In this document: one piece after another, positions 23,827-33,080 of the stretch
How the letters are laid out: each line of letters starts with the position of its first letter
How positions within the stretch are numbered: the first letter of the stretch is position 1
Assembly (NCBI GenBank): GCA_017479085.1
Contig: JAFVCQ010000236.1
Coordinates: forward strand, 1 to 34,092
Length of the DNA stretch: 34,092 nt
Direction: 5' to 3'
Origin: Lachnospiraceae bacterium
GTDB taxonomy: Bacteria > Bacillota > Clostridia > Lachnospirales > Lachnospiraceae
Position numbers and translations under genes: made by a program
Notes under the pieces: model-generated
What the model was told of the DNA's origin: nothing
The model's database searches: none
The model's input: the letters and a program-made list of their open reading frames with translations, nothing else

Positions 23827-23908
23827 TGGATGGAGGTGGATTCGAACCACCGAAGCAATATGCAGCAGATTTACAGTCTGTCCCCTTTGGCCACTCGGGA
23901 ATCCATCC
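23827..23908 (-). tRNA. tRNA-Tyr (GTA anticodon)
   Basis: An 82-base minus-strand cloverleaf. The acceptor is GGATGGA/TCCATCC with discriminator A, the D arm CCCGAGTGGCCAAAGGGG, the anticodon loop CTGTAAA giving GTA, a long variable arm as in class II tRNAs, and the T arm GGTGG-TTCGAAT-CCACC. The outermost anticodon-stem pair is an A-C mismatch. The CCA end is not encoded. It stands alone, with its own promoter and terminator. Confidence 0.93.
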
Positions 23909-23938
23909 ATATCGTGCACTCAGACTGCACTGACGAAT

Positions 23939-23967
23939 ATTATATCCTAATCGTTCTCTGATTTCAA
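23939..23967 (-). promoter_or_regulatory. Promoter of tRNA-Tyr
   Basis: Minus strand TTGAAA (23962-23967), 17-base spacer, perfect TATAAT (23939-23944), about 31 bases before the mature tRNA 5' end. Confidence 0.75.
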
Positions 23968-24021
23968 GTATTTTTTGAAACTCCCACACGAAAATTAAGT
24001 CTCTGAACAATAAGGTATCGA

Positions 24022-26127
24022 TTAGTCCGCCTTCAGCACAATGGCCGAAATCTTCGGCATCGTAATACTCAGCAGACTGTGCTTCACCTTATAAGCCTTC
24101 GGTTCCATCTCATAAAATTCCTCGGTTGTAAGCATCACCTGTCTCATGATATCGCCGTCTAACACACCCAGCCTGTCCACCTTCAGGTTCAACTCAACCT
24201 CTTCATAGCTGTTGTTCAGCACAATGACCATCTTATCCTTGCGATTGAAGCGTCCATAGGCCACCACCTTGTAAGCTCCGTATAAGAACATGACGGATCC
24301 CCGCTTCAAGACCTCATTCTCCTTATGAATTCGGATGATGTCCCGATGGAACAGAATCAGATCCCTGTCCTCTCTCGTCCACGGATAGGTTCTCCGGTTA
24401 TCCGGATCCGTCCAGCCACACATACCTGCCTCATCGCCATAATATACAGTCGGAGCACCCGGCCAGGTCATCTGAAAGACCACTGCTTCCCGCAGTACCC
24501 CCTTGTTGACGTTCTCATTTGCAGCCTCCGGTCCCAGCGTATGGGTTCTTCCCACCCGCCGGTTGGTACGGGTCAAAAAGCGGGAGTGATCATGATTGGA
24601 CAGCTCATTCATCGCAACCTCCAGCGACTGCTGATGAAACCGGGTCATATGATGCCGCAGAGCACCGATAAAGGCATCCGGATTCCCCAACAGATCCCCA
24701 CGGAATTCATCGGAATGTTTCTCCACTCCTGTCAGAAACCATGTGATCGGCTCCATAAATGCGTCATAATTCATCACGGTGTCCCACTGATCTCCCTGCA
24801 GCCAGCTATATGGATCGCCATAATGCTCGGCCAGAATAATGGCATCCGGATTGGCCTCCTTCACCGTCTTGCGGAAATCTCTCCAGAACTTGTGGTTAAA
24901 CTCCTCAGAATGTCCCAAATCGGCCGCCACATCCAATCTCCACCCATCCACATTATACGGAGGAGAGACCCATTTGCGTCCAACCTGTAGAATATACTGA
25001 TACAGATCCTCAGATCCCTCGTAGTTTAATTTGGGAAGGGTATCATGTCCCCACCAGCCGTCATAGCTGCCATTATAAGGCCATTCTCCCTCATTATAAA
25101 ATCGGAAAAAGCTCCGATACGGACTATCTGCCGACACATAGGCTCCCTCCTCGAATCCTTCCCGGTTCTCATAGAGCAATTCCCGGTCAAGCCACTTATT
25201 GAAGGAACCACAATGATTAAATACTCCATCCAGTATGATTCGCATTCCCCGCCGATGAACCTCCTCTACCAGACAGCGGAACAGCTCATTGCTGGCTTCC
25301 AGATTCTCCTTATTGCACACGCGGTTGATATATCTGGCAGCATGCTGATTCGTCTTATCATCATCTGCCAGACAGTCGCCTCCATCCCGGACGATCCTGC
25401 CGATATGCGGATCAACATAGTCATAATCCTGCGTATCATATTTGTGATTCGACGGAGATACAAAGATCGGATTCATGTAAATGACTTCCACCCCAAGATC
25501 CTGTAAATAATCCAGCTTATTCATCACGCCCTGCAGATCTCCCCCATAGAAGCTTCTCACATCCATGGCATCCGGATACTTGTTCCAATCTGTAACCCGC
25601 TTGCTGTGCGCACCGATATAAAAATATTCATTGTCTAATACATCATTCTCCGGATCCCCATTGCAGAAACGATCCACATAAATCTGGTAAAAGACAGCAC
25701 CTTTTGCCCAATCAGGTGTCTTGAATCCGGGTGTAATCTTAAAGTTATAGTCCGGATTGACCTCCATCTGCACTCCAATCCGATTGTAATAACAGACGAC
25801 ATTGCCGGAATGAATCTCAAAATAGTATTCGACCGGTTCCTCCTTCAGCGGCGGAATCCGGACTGCATGATAGTCAAATACCGCATCGGACTCCTCTACC
25901 TGCATCGGTCTGCGCTCTCCTGCGCAGATCGCATATACACAATCTACGTTACACCTTGCCGTCCGAAACTTGAGCAGCACCTCATCTCCCGGCATCGGCT
26001 CTGCCGGTATACAATAATCGCCTGTCCCATCACAAAATAAAGCATCTGTGCGAATCGCCGGTTTATTCTGAAAAACATATGCCTGTACCTTTTGTGCTTT
26101 CGTGTACATATGAAATGAAAATCCCAT
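24022..26127 (-). CDS. GH13 alpha-glycosidase, neopullulanase/cyclomaltodextrinase-like
   Basis: About 701 aa. The N-terminal ~140 residues form a beta-sandwich (CBM34-like position), followed by the barrel beginning PDWAKGAVFYQIYVDRFCNGDPEND. Catalytic regions are IILDGVFNHCG (I), GWRLDVAADLG (II, nucleophile Asp), IILAEHYGD (III, acid/base Glu) and ELSNHDHSRFL (IV, Asp). An insertion lies between TQDYDYVDPHIG and the next barrel strand. There is no signal peptide, so it is probably a cytosolic enzyme acting on maltodextrins or cyclodextrins. The start at 26127 is chosen because GGAGG lies five bases upstream; ATG 26139 overlaps that site. It is transcribed alone. Confidence 0.9.
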   Translation of the reverse strand: MGFSFHMYTKAQKVQAYVFQNKPAIRTDALFCDGTGDYCIPAEPMPGDEVLLKFRTARCNVDCVYAICAGERRPMQVEESDAVFDYHAVRIPPLKEEPVEYYFEIHSGNVVCYYNRIGVQMEVNPDYNFKITPGFKTPDWAKGAVFYQIYVDRFCNGDPENDVLDNEYFYIGAHSKRVTDWNKYPDAMDVRSFYGGDLQGVMNKLDYLQDLGVEVIYMNPIFVSPSNHKYDTQDYDYVDPHIGRIVRDGGDCLADDDKTNQHAARYINRVCNKENLEASNELFRCLVEEVHRRGMRIILDGVFNHCGSFNKWLDRELLYENREGFEEGAYVSADSPYRSFFRFYNEGEWPYNGSYDGWWGHDTLPKLNYEGSEDLYQYILQVGRKWVSPPYNVDGWRLDVAADLGHSEEFNHKFWRDFRKTVKEANPDAIILAEHYGDPYSWLQGDQWDTVMNYDAFMEPITWFLTGVEKHSDEFRGDLLGNPDAFIGALRHHMTRFHQQSLEVAMNELSNHDHSRFLTRTNRRVGRTHTLGPEAANENVNKGVLREAVVFQMTWPGAPTVYYGDEAGMCGWTDPDNRRTYPWTREDRDLILFHRDIIRIHKENEVLKRGSVMFLYGAYKVVAYGRFNRKDKMVIVLNNSYEEVELNLKVDRLGVLDGDIMRQVMLTTEEFYEMEPKAYKVKHSLLSITMPKISAIVLKAD

Positions 26128-26206
26128 AAAATCCTCCATGTCAATCTTAGATGCTGTCCCAAGTGTACTTAGGACATACTAAGGTACGGTTTCTCTCGTA
26201 ATCTAT

Positions 26207-26235
26207 ATTTTACCGCAACTTTGCAAATATAGCAA
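26207..26235 (-). promoter_or_regulatory. Probable promoter of the GH13 gene
   Basis: Minus strand TTGCTA (26230-26235), 17-base spacer, TAAAAT (26207-26212), directly after the ftsH-side terminator. No CRE-like catabolite site was identified with confidence. Confidence 0.5.
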
Positions 26236-26243
26236 GAAAAAGT

Positions 26244-26277
26244 GAAAAGGACAGTCAACCGATCGACTGTCCTTTTC
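26244..26277 (-). terminator. Terminator upstream of GH13, end of the ftsH transcript
   Basis: 13-bp perfect stem (GAAAAGGACAGTC 26244-26256 with GACTGTCCTTTTC 26265-26277) and an 8-base loop. The minus strand continues ACTTTTTCTTG, giving the U-tract. It lies 370 bases beyond the ftsH stop. Confidence 0.78.
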
Positions 26278-26646
26278 TGGAGAAGGTATTTTTTTGTTAC
26301 TTATGGGGTGTAGCAAAAAAACTATATAATGTATTGGGGGGGTTACAAGTATTATTATACTTATTTTCGTTTGAAAGTGTTCACAAACAATTTTTTATTT
26401 TTTATTTTCTTTTGTGCAATTAGCTAAACGCTCTTATTTTCGTCCTCCCGCGCAGGCCTGTTTTTGTATATTTTGTCAAATCTCCGTTTAGAAACCGGGT
26501 ATTTCCTCAGCTAAATGTCCTGATGATTGCTTATAAAATATATTTTTTTTTCAAAAGTATTCCTTTTTCATCTCTAAGCAGCATGAAATGGTGAATTTTG
26601 CCAGACTGTCCGGCTCTGTCTTCCCAAACAGATGCCCATAAGCTCA
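26278..26646. other. AT-rich region between ftsH and its terminator
   Basis: 369 bases with no convincing gene. Visible are homopolymers (a run of seven G near 26335, T-runs), a small palindrome AAGTAT/ATACTT near 26348-26363, and a perfect minus-strand TTGACA near 26475 without a matching -10. It may be a long ftsH 3' UTR or a small-RNA locus; nothing further is supported. Confidence 0.4.
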
Positions 26647-28485
26647 TTACTGCTCAAACAAGGCCTCAAACTCTGCGCGATCGATCCGTTCCTTCTCCAG
26701 CAGACGCTCCGCACATCTGTGAAGCACCTCCACATTCTCCTCTAACAGTGCTCTTGCCTGCGCATAGCACTCGTCAATAATGCGTTTTACCTCTTTATCA
26801 ATCAAAGCCGCGGTCTGTTCTCCCAACATCCTCTGGTGTCCGATATCCCGACCCACAAAGGTCTCCTCCTCATTATCCGTCTCGTAATTGATCAGACCGA
26901 GCTCGTCTGACATACCGTATTTTACGACCATAGCCCTTGCGGCAGCGGTCGCCTGCTTAATATCCTGAGAGGCCCCCGTCGTGATATCATCCATGATCAT
27001 CTCTTCCGCAATACGGCCGCCTAAGCTGACCTTGATATCCTGTAAGATCTTGCCCTTTGTGTTAAACACATTATCATTCTCCGGAAGCGGCATGGTATAA
27101 CCGGCTGCCCCCTGTCCGGTCGGAATAATGGATACCGTATAGACCGGCCCCACTCCCTCTAACAGATGGAACAAAATCGCATGTCCGGACTCGTGATAGG
27201 CTGTGATCCGACGTTCGGTCTCCGGCACAACCCGGGACTTCCGCTCTGTTCCGATTCCCACCTTGATAAACGCCTTGTCAATGTCCTCTTTTATGATATA
27301 CTTCCGGCTCTCCTTCGCCGCATTGATGGCAGATTCGTTCATCAGGTTCTCCAGATCTGCCCCTGCAAAGCCAGCCGTGGTTCTTGCGATCTCACCTAAA
27401 TTCACATCCTCACTGAGCGGCTTATTTCTCGTGTGAATCTTCAGGATATCCTCTCTTCCCTTGACATCCGGCCGCCCTACTGCCACCTTCCGGTCAAAAC
27501 GTCCCGGACGCAGAATGGCCGGATCCAGAATATCTACACGGTTCGTCGCTGCCATAACAATGATTCCCTCATTGACTGAGAACCCATCCATCTCCACGAG
27601 CATCTGATTCAGCGTCTGCTCTCTCTCGTCGTGTCCGCCGCCAAGTCCGGTTCCTCTGCGTCTCGCCACCGCATCGATCTCATCGATAAAAATAATACAT
27701 GGCGCATTTCTCTTTGCATCCGCAAACAGATCCCTTACTCTGGAAGCACCGACACCGACAAACATTTCCACAAAATCCGATCCGGAGATTGTAAAAAACG
27801 GCACATGCGCTTCACCGGCCACAGCCTTCGCAAGCAGAGTCTTACCGGTTCCCGGAGGGCCAACTAACAAGATTCCTTTTGGAATTCTTGCCCCCAGCTC
27901 TACATATTTGCCCGGACTCTTGAGAAAATCCACAACCTCCTCCAGATCCTCCTTTTCCTCGCGAAGACCTGCCACATCCTCAAATGTGGTCTTATTCTCA
28001 TCCTCGGAGGTCATTCTCGCCTTGCTCCTGCCAAAATTCGCCATCTGACCGCCACCATTGCCGGCTCCCTGCATGCTGGCAAACATCATGACAACAATAA
28101 CGACCGCCATCAGTCCGATCAGATATGGCAGCATCCGCTCTAGCAGACCCGGCCTTACCACGTCTGACATCTCGAAGCTTACCTTGAGTTGATAATCATC
28201 CACCAGCTGCTGATACAGACTTTGGAATTCGTTGACATCCGAGATATAAAAACGGATATCCGCCTGCTTCTTTCTGGTAATGTCCACGGTACCGGTAGGC
28301 ACCTCTGCATTCTGCTGTACATAGACAGAAAGCACCTCTCCCTTCTTCATATCCTCAGCAAAATCCTTCTCTGTGTACTGCAGGTTTACATTTTGATTCC
28401 CGCCCTGGATCAGATACAATACCCCTAAGATCAAGGCAAAAAAGACCAGATAGGAAATCAGACTTCTTCTCAGATTCTTATTCAT
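26647..28485 (-). CDS. ftsH: ATP-dependent zinc metalloprotease FtsH
   Basis: A 612-aa membrane AAA+ protease for quality control and sporulation. Two N-terminal membrane helices (about 8-27 and 115-135) flank an external domain. The AAA domain has Walker A GPPGTGKT (about 208-215), IIFIDEIDA (Walker B) and the second region of homology ending RPGRFDRKV. The zinc protease site is YHESGHA (about 429-435; HEXXH with Ser for the common Ala), and the third ligand Asp is in the following helical domain ([11 protein letters not shown]). Length is normal. It starts two bases after hpt, with GGAG ten bases upstream inside hpt. It is last in the conserved tilS-hpt-ftsH group. Confidence 0.97.
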   Translation of the reverse strand: MNKNLRRSLISYLVFFALILGVLYLIQGGNQNVNLQYTEKDFAEDMKKGEVLSVYVQQNAEVPTGTVDITRKKQADIRFYISDVNEFQSLYQQLVDDYQLKVSFEMSDVVRPGLLERMLPYLIGLMAVVIVVMMFASMQGAGNGGGQMANFGRSKARMTSEDENKTTFEDVAGLREEKEDLEEVVDFLKSPGKYVELGARIPKGILLVGPPGTGKTLLAKAVAGEAHVPFFTISGSDFVEMFVGVGASRVRDLFADAKRNAPCIIFIDEIDAVARRRGTGLGGGHDEREQTLNQMLVEMDGFSVNEGIIVMAATNRVDILDPAILRPGRFDRKVAVGRPDVKGREDILKIHTRNKPLSEDVNLGEIARTTAGFAGADLENLMNESAINAAKESRKYIIKEDIDKAFIKVGIGTERKSRVVPETERRITAYHESGHAILFHLLEGVGPVYTVSIIPTGQGAAGYTMPLPENDNVFNTKGKILQDIKVSLGGRIAEEMIMDDITTGASQDIKQATAAARAMVVKYGMSDELGLINYETDNEEETFVGRDIGHQRMLGEQTAALIDKEVKRIIDECYAQARALLEENVEVLHRCAERLLEKERIDRAEFEALFEQ

Positions 28486-28487
28486 TT

Positions 28488-29027
28488 CTACTTGTCTCCT
28501 TCTTCATCCTGTATTATAACTCCAACATATGGGAGATTCCTATGCCGCTGCGCATAATCCAGTCCATATCCGACTACAAATCGATCCGGAATTTCAAAAC
28601 CATAATAGTCCGCCTGTATCTCCACGGTTCTGCGCTCAGGTTTATCCAACAGCGTGACAATCTTAAGACTTGCCGGATCCCGGGCAAGCAGCAGTCGTTT
28701 CAGGTAATACAGCGTCCTTCCGGAATCCACAATATCCTCTATGATCAGCACCTCTTTGCCTGTGATATCCTCATCCAGCTCTTTCTTAACCGTAATCTCT
28801 CCTGCTGATACCATGCCATCCCCATAAGAGGTCACCGTCATAAAGTCCATCGTCACCGGCACTGTAACCCGTTTTGCCAGCTCCGTCGCAAAGAACACAC
28901 TACCCTTCAAAATGATGACCATATGAAGCTCCCTGCCCGCATAATCCGCATTGATCTGTGCGGCAAGCCCGTTCACTCTGGCCTCCACCGCCTCCTCTGA
29001 TATCATTTCCTCAATATGATAGCTCAT
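28488..29027 (-). CDS. hpt: Hypoxanthine(-guanine) phosphoribosyltransferase
   Basis: A 179-aa purine salvage enzyme that makes IMP and GMP from the bases and PRPP. The PRPP-binding loop is LIIEDIVDSGRTL (about 92-104), the pyrophosphate-loop region is ILKGSVFFATELAKR, the flexible loop VTSYGDGMVSAGE, and the C-terminal PDRFVVGYGLDYAQRHRNLPYVG is diagnostic for HPRT. ATG 29027 with AAGGAG about six bases upstream is preferred over the in-frame ATG at 29042. It overlaps the end of tilS by 17 bases. In Bacillus, HprT and TilS are encoded side by side and physically associated with ftsH expression; the same order is kept here. Confidence 0.96.
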   Translation of the reverse strand: MSYHIEEMISEEAVEARVNGLAAQINADYAGRELHMVIILKGSVFFATELAKRVTVPVTMDFMTVTSYGDGMVSAGEITVKKELDEDITGKEVLIIEDIVDSGRTLYYLKRLLLARDPASLKIVTLLDKPERRTVEIQADYYGFEIPDRFVVGYGLDYAQRHRNLPYVGVIIQDEEGDK

Positions 29028-30516
29028 TTTTCTCTCCTTCATACATCAGTACCAATACATTTTTCGTATTATCGTCTATTCTGTACGCCTCACACCGACG
29101 TCCCCCGACGACCCAGAGCACCTCATGTCCCTGTGCCACTACAATCTGCCGGCCACGTTCCCAGACAGGGAGCTTTTGATCCATAAAATGTCTGGCAAGC
29201 CTCTTATGCTCCCCTCTGGCATTCAGGATAAAATAATCCTCCTTCTCCGGAGTGCGTACATATAACGTATCCTTTATTGTAGCACAATCAAAGAATTTCG
29301 TATAGACATTTTTTAAATTTCCCGCTTCCGAGACCAACTTCTTCCTCTGCGTCACCGATCGTTCTTCCATAGACCACACCTGTGCAACCAGCCTGCCTCC
29401 CCACGGCAGATCGATCACCTGTCCGGGTACCCCACAGGCGGACAGCTCCGTGAGCGAAACGGCGCATCTCCAACTGTGATCTGTCCCGTTCTCCCCGCCT
29501 CTGTGAATACGGAGAAGGGACTGTGCAATCTCTGCCTCTGCCTGATACGGAAGGGCAATCCGTCTGCCACTTTGTCGTTCTAACAGAGCGTGCACAGCCT
29601 GTACATGTTCTCTGGTAATATCCTTCCTGCTGCCACATACAAACGTGATCATTTCATAAATGACCGCATGACTCAGGATCCTGTCCTGTTGTTCTAACAG
29701 GAAACGATCGGTCTCACACACCTGTGTTCCAAAATGCACCTGTTGCTCCATATACGCTCTGACTGCTTTTTGAAAAAATTTCTCATATTCTGCTGCCTGT
29801 ATGGCAAATTCGGCAATATGCTGTTGCGCCCTCCCATTCATCTGCGCAAGCATCGGCAGCACCACATTGCGAATCTGATTGCGTGTATACGTATTATCCT
29901 GATTGGTACTATCCTCCCGCCACTGCACATGCTGTTCCGTGAGCCATCCCGTAATCTCCTCCTTTGTACACGACAGCAGAGGTCTGCACACCGTTTTTCT
30001 GTCCCGGCAGGGCACCACGCCATCTTCGTAGGCCATTTTCTCTGTCACCTCGCTGACCGGACGAATTCCTGCCATTCCGGATAAATCGGAGCCCCGCACA
30101 AGATGAAACAGCACGGTCTCTGCCTGATCACCCATATGATGCGCAACAGCCAGTCTGTTCGCCTGTTCCTGTCGCATCACCTGATAGAACTGCCGATACC
30201 GGAACAGTCGCCCCATCTCCTCCTCCGTCCGTTTTTCCTGCTTTGCCAGAGCAGGGATATCGGCCGAAAACAAATAAAACGGAAGCTCATACGTCTTACA
30301 GAGCTGTCTGACATAAGCGGCATCCTGTAATGCCTCTTCCCGTATTCCGTGATCGATATGCACCACGTACAGTGTCAGGTCATATACCGTTTTCAATTGA
30401 TTCATCACGATCAGAAGCGCCACCGAATCCGCGCCTCCTGACACGCCTAATACAATCCGGTCTCCCTTTTGTATCATATGCTGTTCTTCTATATAGCTGC
30501 GTACTTTTTTCAGCAT
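29011..30516 (-). CDS. tilS: tRNA(Ile)-lysidine synthase
   Basis: A 501-aa ATP-dependent enzyme that converts C34 of tRNA-Ile(CAU) to lysidine. The PP-loop SGGADS is at residues 26-31, and the N-terminal N-type ATPase domain contains the family HIDHGIREEA, AVAHHMGDQAETVLFHLVRG and REDSTNQDNTYTRNQIRNVVLP motifs. A central TilS substrate-binding domain and the C-terminal domain (LYVRTPEKEDYF to VVGGRRCEAYRI) follow. Full length. ATG 30516 has AGAGGAG about nine bases upstream. It lies 33 bases after spoIIE, so it is probably expressed by read-through as well as from any internal promoter. Confidence 0.95.
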   Translation of the reverse strand: MLKKVRSYIEEQHMIQKGDRIVLGVSGGADSVALLIVMNQLKTVYDLTLYVVHIDHGIREEALQDAAYVRQLCKTYELPFYLFSADIPALAKQEKRTEEEMGRLFRYRQFYQVMRQEQANRLAVAHHMGDQAETVLFHLVRGSDLSGMAGIRPVSEVTEKMAYEDGVVPCRDRKTVCRPLLSCTKEEITGWLTEQHVQWREDSTNQDNTYTRNQIRNVVLPMLAQMNGRAQQHIAEFAIQAAEYEKFFQKAVRAYMEQQVHFGTQVCETDRFLLEQQDRILSHAVIYEMITFVCGSRKDITREHVQAVHALLERQSGRRIALPYQAEAEIAQSLLRIHRGGENGTDHSWRCAVSLTELSACGVPGQVIDLPWGGRLVAQVWSMEERSVTQRKKLVSEAGNLKNVYTKFFDCATIKDTLYVRTPEKEDYFILNARGEHKRLARHFMDQKLPVWERGRQIVVAQGHEVLWVVGGRRCEAYRIDDNTKNVLVLMYEGEKNELSY

Positions 30517-30549
30517 GTATGGTTTCTCCTCTTGTATTGAAACTGTAAT

Positions 30550-32646
30550 CTATCTCTCCCACACACCTGCCACCAGAATGGTGCTGTCATCCCGCATTCC
30601 ATCCCGCTGCATGGATTCAATCTCCTCCATGATACTCTCTGCCATAGCCTGTACATTATTCGTCTCTATGGCGGCGATCCGGTCTGCAAGATATGTCTCC
30701 TTATTCTCAAACAGAATTCCATCCAGCACACCATCACTTACCATAACAAGGATATCCCCATGATAAAGCTTTCTTGCGCAGGTGTCAAATTCTACCTGCT
30801 CCAGTACGCCCACCGGCAAAGAGGTGGATCGGATCCATTCCACCTTCCCCTTCCGACGGATAAAGGTGGTAGATGCACCCAGCTTGATAAAATCCGCCAT
30901 TCCCGTATAAAAATCAATCATGGCAAGATCCAGCGTGGAGCTCAGACTGCCATCCGCCAAAAAACTGACAAATGAGTTCAACAGTTCGATGGCCAGCTCC
31001 CGGCAGAACCCCGCCGCCAGCAATTGCTCCAGCAGATCCACGATCTGTCTGCTCTTGATATAGGCATCCTCCCCGCTTCCCATGCCATCCGACAGCATCA
31101 ATACTGCCTGCTGGGTATCCAGCTTGGTGATGGAAAAGTTATCTCCACACAGGCTCTCGCCCATACGATTGCGCTGCACCACACCGGTAGTCAGCATATA
31201 TTTTCCCTGCTCTACAAAATAGAAGCTGCTCTCCTTTGGGGTGACTACATCCTCGCCCCGGTTGACGCACACCATATGCTTGCGCAGAATCCGCCCAATA
31301 CACTCTGCCAGTCTGTTTCCCGTAACGACCCGATCGCTGCTCACATAACAACTGACATACACCTGCAGTCGCTCCTTGTCATCCTTGACCGGAACCGCCT
31401 TCGTCACGACCACACCCAAATGTCCCAACCGCTCCATGATCCGTCCCTCAAAGAAATCCATCCGCACCGACTGTTCCGACAACTCCCCCTGAAAGGTCGT
31501 AATGATCTCTCCAATCTGTCCAAGCTGTCTGATAAAATTCCGGCGCATTTCCGACAGGCGGTTGCTCTGAGATTCCACCGCATTCAGCAGCGAGATTCCA
31601 TCCCCGCTCAGATACATATTGCTAAGTCCATTCGGTATGACTACCTCCCTCTCCTGCTCATGCATCTCCAGCATTTTCTCCATGGATAAAAAGGCCTGTC
31701 CAAAATTGCGGATCCGGCTCCGTGTGGCCTCCTGAATCAGCAGATCCTGTGCAGGACGGGTGGTATCCTCCCTGACCTGGGCGGTTCGTTTCATCCATTT
31801 CGCCGGAGTAGCAAAGAAGGCTGCCAACAAGAGGAGCGTACTGCGAAGCCATTCCGGCGATAACAGGCTCGTGTCATAGACTACTCCCAACAGGATCGTA
31901 CCCGCCAGAAAAGCCAGCAGCAGACCGGCCTTTCCCAGCTCCCGCAAAACGACCAGAAGACTTGCCATCAACAGCATCACCGCAAGATAAGACACTTGTC
32001 CCATCCGAACAGCCAGAACGAGTCCGGTCATACTTCCCACTGCGATTCCCACACCGCTGTCAAACCGGTACACATGATATAACAGCAGATATCCGCCCAG
32101 CACATAGAGCAGATTGAACGGCTCCTGTATCACCGGACAGCCAAACAGGGCCACCACCAGCAGGGCAAACACTCCCACGAACCGCTCATTGCTTGCAAAC
32201 ATCCGGTCTGTGCCCACCCGGAATGCCTCGAACCCTTTTTCAAATACCAGCACAAAGCACACCACCACGATTCCCTCAAGCAGGGTATATACCACACTGC
32301 TGTCCTTTCCGGTAACCAAATACTGATACGGCATACTGATCGCCCACAGAATCATGCCGGAAGCAAGCGCAATCTGAATATTGTTCTCAAAGATCCTGCT
32401 GCGATCCGTCTTCCCCAGCAGGATCAGCAAAAACAAGAGTATCATCGCATACCGGAGCACGGCCGGCCCATTGAACGTACTGCCAATTCCAAGCAGCACT
32501 GCCACAAACAGACTAATGGAGCTGCGCTCCTGTAAATAGGCTCCCATAAAAAATGGCACAACAAAGGGATACAATCCAAGCAACCGGCATCTCGCCACCA
32601 TAAAAGCCAGGATATGCATCCCTATCCATCTGATCTTATATTGCAT
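30550..32646 (-). CDS. spoIIE: Stage II sporulation protein E (PP2C phosphatase)
   Basis: About 698 aa. It dephosphorylates SpoIIAA and so releases sigma-F in the forespore; it also joins the polar division septum. The N-terminal ~300 residues are hydrophobic, with about ten helices (LGLYPFVVPFFMGAYL onward). A central cytosolic region (about 310-480) links to the PP2C domain (about 490-697), with metal-site motifs VLMLSDGMGSGEDAY (about 513), GDILVMVSDGVLDG and DDSTILVAGVW. It is shorter than the 827-aa B. subtilis protein. ATG 32646 with GGGAGGGG six bases upstream is chosen; longer in-frame ATGs (32760) lie across the promoter. The promoter has an extended 21-base spacer and Spo0A-like sites. 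Confidence 0.93.
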   Translation of the reverse strand: MQYKIRWIGMHILAFMVARCRLLGLYPFVVPFFMGAYLQERSSISLFVAVLLGIGSTFNGPAVLRYAMILLFLLILLGKTDRSRIFENNIQIALASGMILWAISMPYQYLVTGKDSSVVYTLLEGIVVVCFVLVFEKGFEAFRVGTDRMFASNERFVGVFALLVVALFGCPVIQEPFNLLYVLGGYLLLYHVYRFDSGVGIAVGSMTGLVLAVRMGQVSYLAVMLLMASLLVVLRELGKAGLLLAFLAGTILLGVVYDTSLLSPEWLRSTLLLLAAFFATPAKWMKRTAQVREDTTRPAQDLLIQEATRSRIRNFGQAFLSMEKMLEMHEQEREVVIPNGLSNMYLSGDGISLLNAVESQSNRLSEMRRNFIRQLGQIGEIITTFQGELSEQSVRMDFFEGRIMERLGHLGVVVTKAVPVKDDKERLQVYVSCYVSSDRVVTGNRLAECIGRILRKHMVCVNRGEDVVTPKESSFYFVEQGKYMLTTGVVQRNRMGESLCGDNFSITKLDTQQAVLMLSDGMGSGEDAYIKSRQIVDLLEQLLAAGFCRELAIELLNSFVSFLADGSLSSTLDLAMIDFYTGMADFIKLGASTTFIRRKGKVEWIRSTSLPVGVLEQVEFDTCARKLYHGDILVMVSDGVLDGILFENKETYLADRIAAIETNNVQAMAESIMEEIESMQRDGMRDDSTILVAGVWER

Positions 32647-32679
32647 AACGCACCCCTCCCACTTCTTAAAGTGGGATAA

Positions 32680-32712
32680 AGTATACCGGAAACCATGCGA
32701 ATATTCTGTCGT
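32680..32712 (-). promoter_or_regulatory. Spo0A-type promoter of spoIIE
   Basis: Minus strand ACGACA (32707-32712), 21-base spacer, TATACT (32680-32685). A 17-base spacer gives no -35. Spo0A-activated sigma-A promoters, including Bacillus spoIIE and spoIIG, have this 21-22-base spacing. The -35 overlaps one Spo0A-like box. Confidence 0.55.
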
Positions 32713-32744
32713 ATTCCCCCGGTCCTGACCGCAACTTACGACAG
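32706..32744. promoter_or_regulatory. Paired Spo0A-like boxes upstream of spoIIE
   Basis: CTGTCGTA (32706-32713) and its perfect complement TACGACAG (32737-32744) are 31 bases apart, about three helical turns. Each contains TGTCGTA, one base from the Spo0A core TGTCGAA. One copy overlaps the -35. Confidence 0.55.
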
Positions 32745-32760
32745 ATTCCGCAGCCTGCAC

Positions 32761-33060
32761 CTACTTATTGTCCGGCTGTATCAGAATCTCATCCGGGTAC
32801 ACAAGTCCCAGCTTCTCCTTCGCAACCTCCTCTACAAACTTCTTCGTCTGCATGTACTTCTCAAGCTCCTCTAACTGCCTGGTGCGCTGCTGCTCTACCC
32901 CAAGCTGCTTCTCCAAAGCTTCATGCCGCTCCGTCAGCTCTATCTCCTGCCGCTTCAATTCCACCGTTCTGACACCTAATCCGCCACACACCAATACTAC
33001 AAATACCAATATAATGGACAGATTCCGATTCATTCTTTTCTTTCTACGCTTCCTGCTCAT
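32761..33060 (-). CDS. divIC: Septum formation initiator DivIC/FtsB-like
   Basis: A 99-aa bitopic protein: basic cytosolic head (SRKRRKKRMNRN), one membrane helix (about 13-30), then an extracytoplasmic coiled coil (about 33-75, ELKRQEIELTERHEALEKQ onward) and the family end KFVEEVAKEKLGLVYPDEILI. It belongs to the FtsB/DivIC family that joins FtsL and FtsQ/DivIB in the divisome. The ATG at 33060 is preceded by AGGTGA. It lies 20 bases after yabQ, as in the Bacillus yabP-yabQ-divIC order, and is followed by the spoIIE promoter region. Confidence 0.9.
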   Translation of the reverse strand: MSRKRRKKRMNRNLSIILVFVVLVCGGLGVRTVELKRQEIELTERHEALEKQLGVEQQRTRQLEELEKYMQTKKFVEEVAKEKLGLVYPDEILIQPDNK

Positions 33061-33080
33061 CTCATCACCTGTTTCTCGTA

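Noticed and set aside
32657..32676. Hairpin TCCCACTT/AAGTGGGA before spoIIE as an RBS-sequestering switch.
   Set aside because: The predicted transcript start (about 32673) falls inside one arm, so the RNA would not contain the whole stem.
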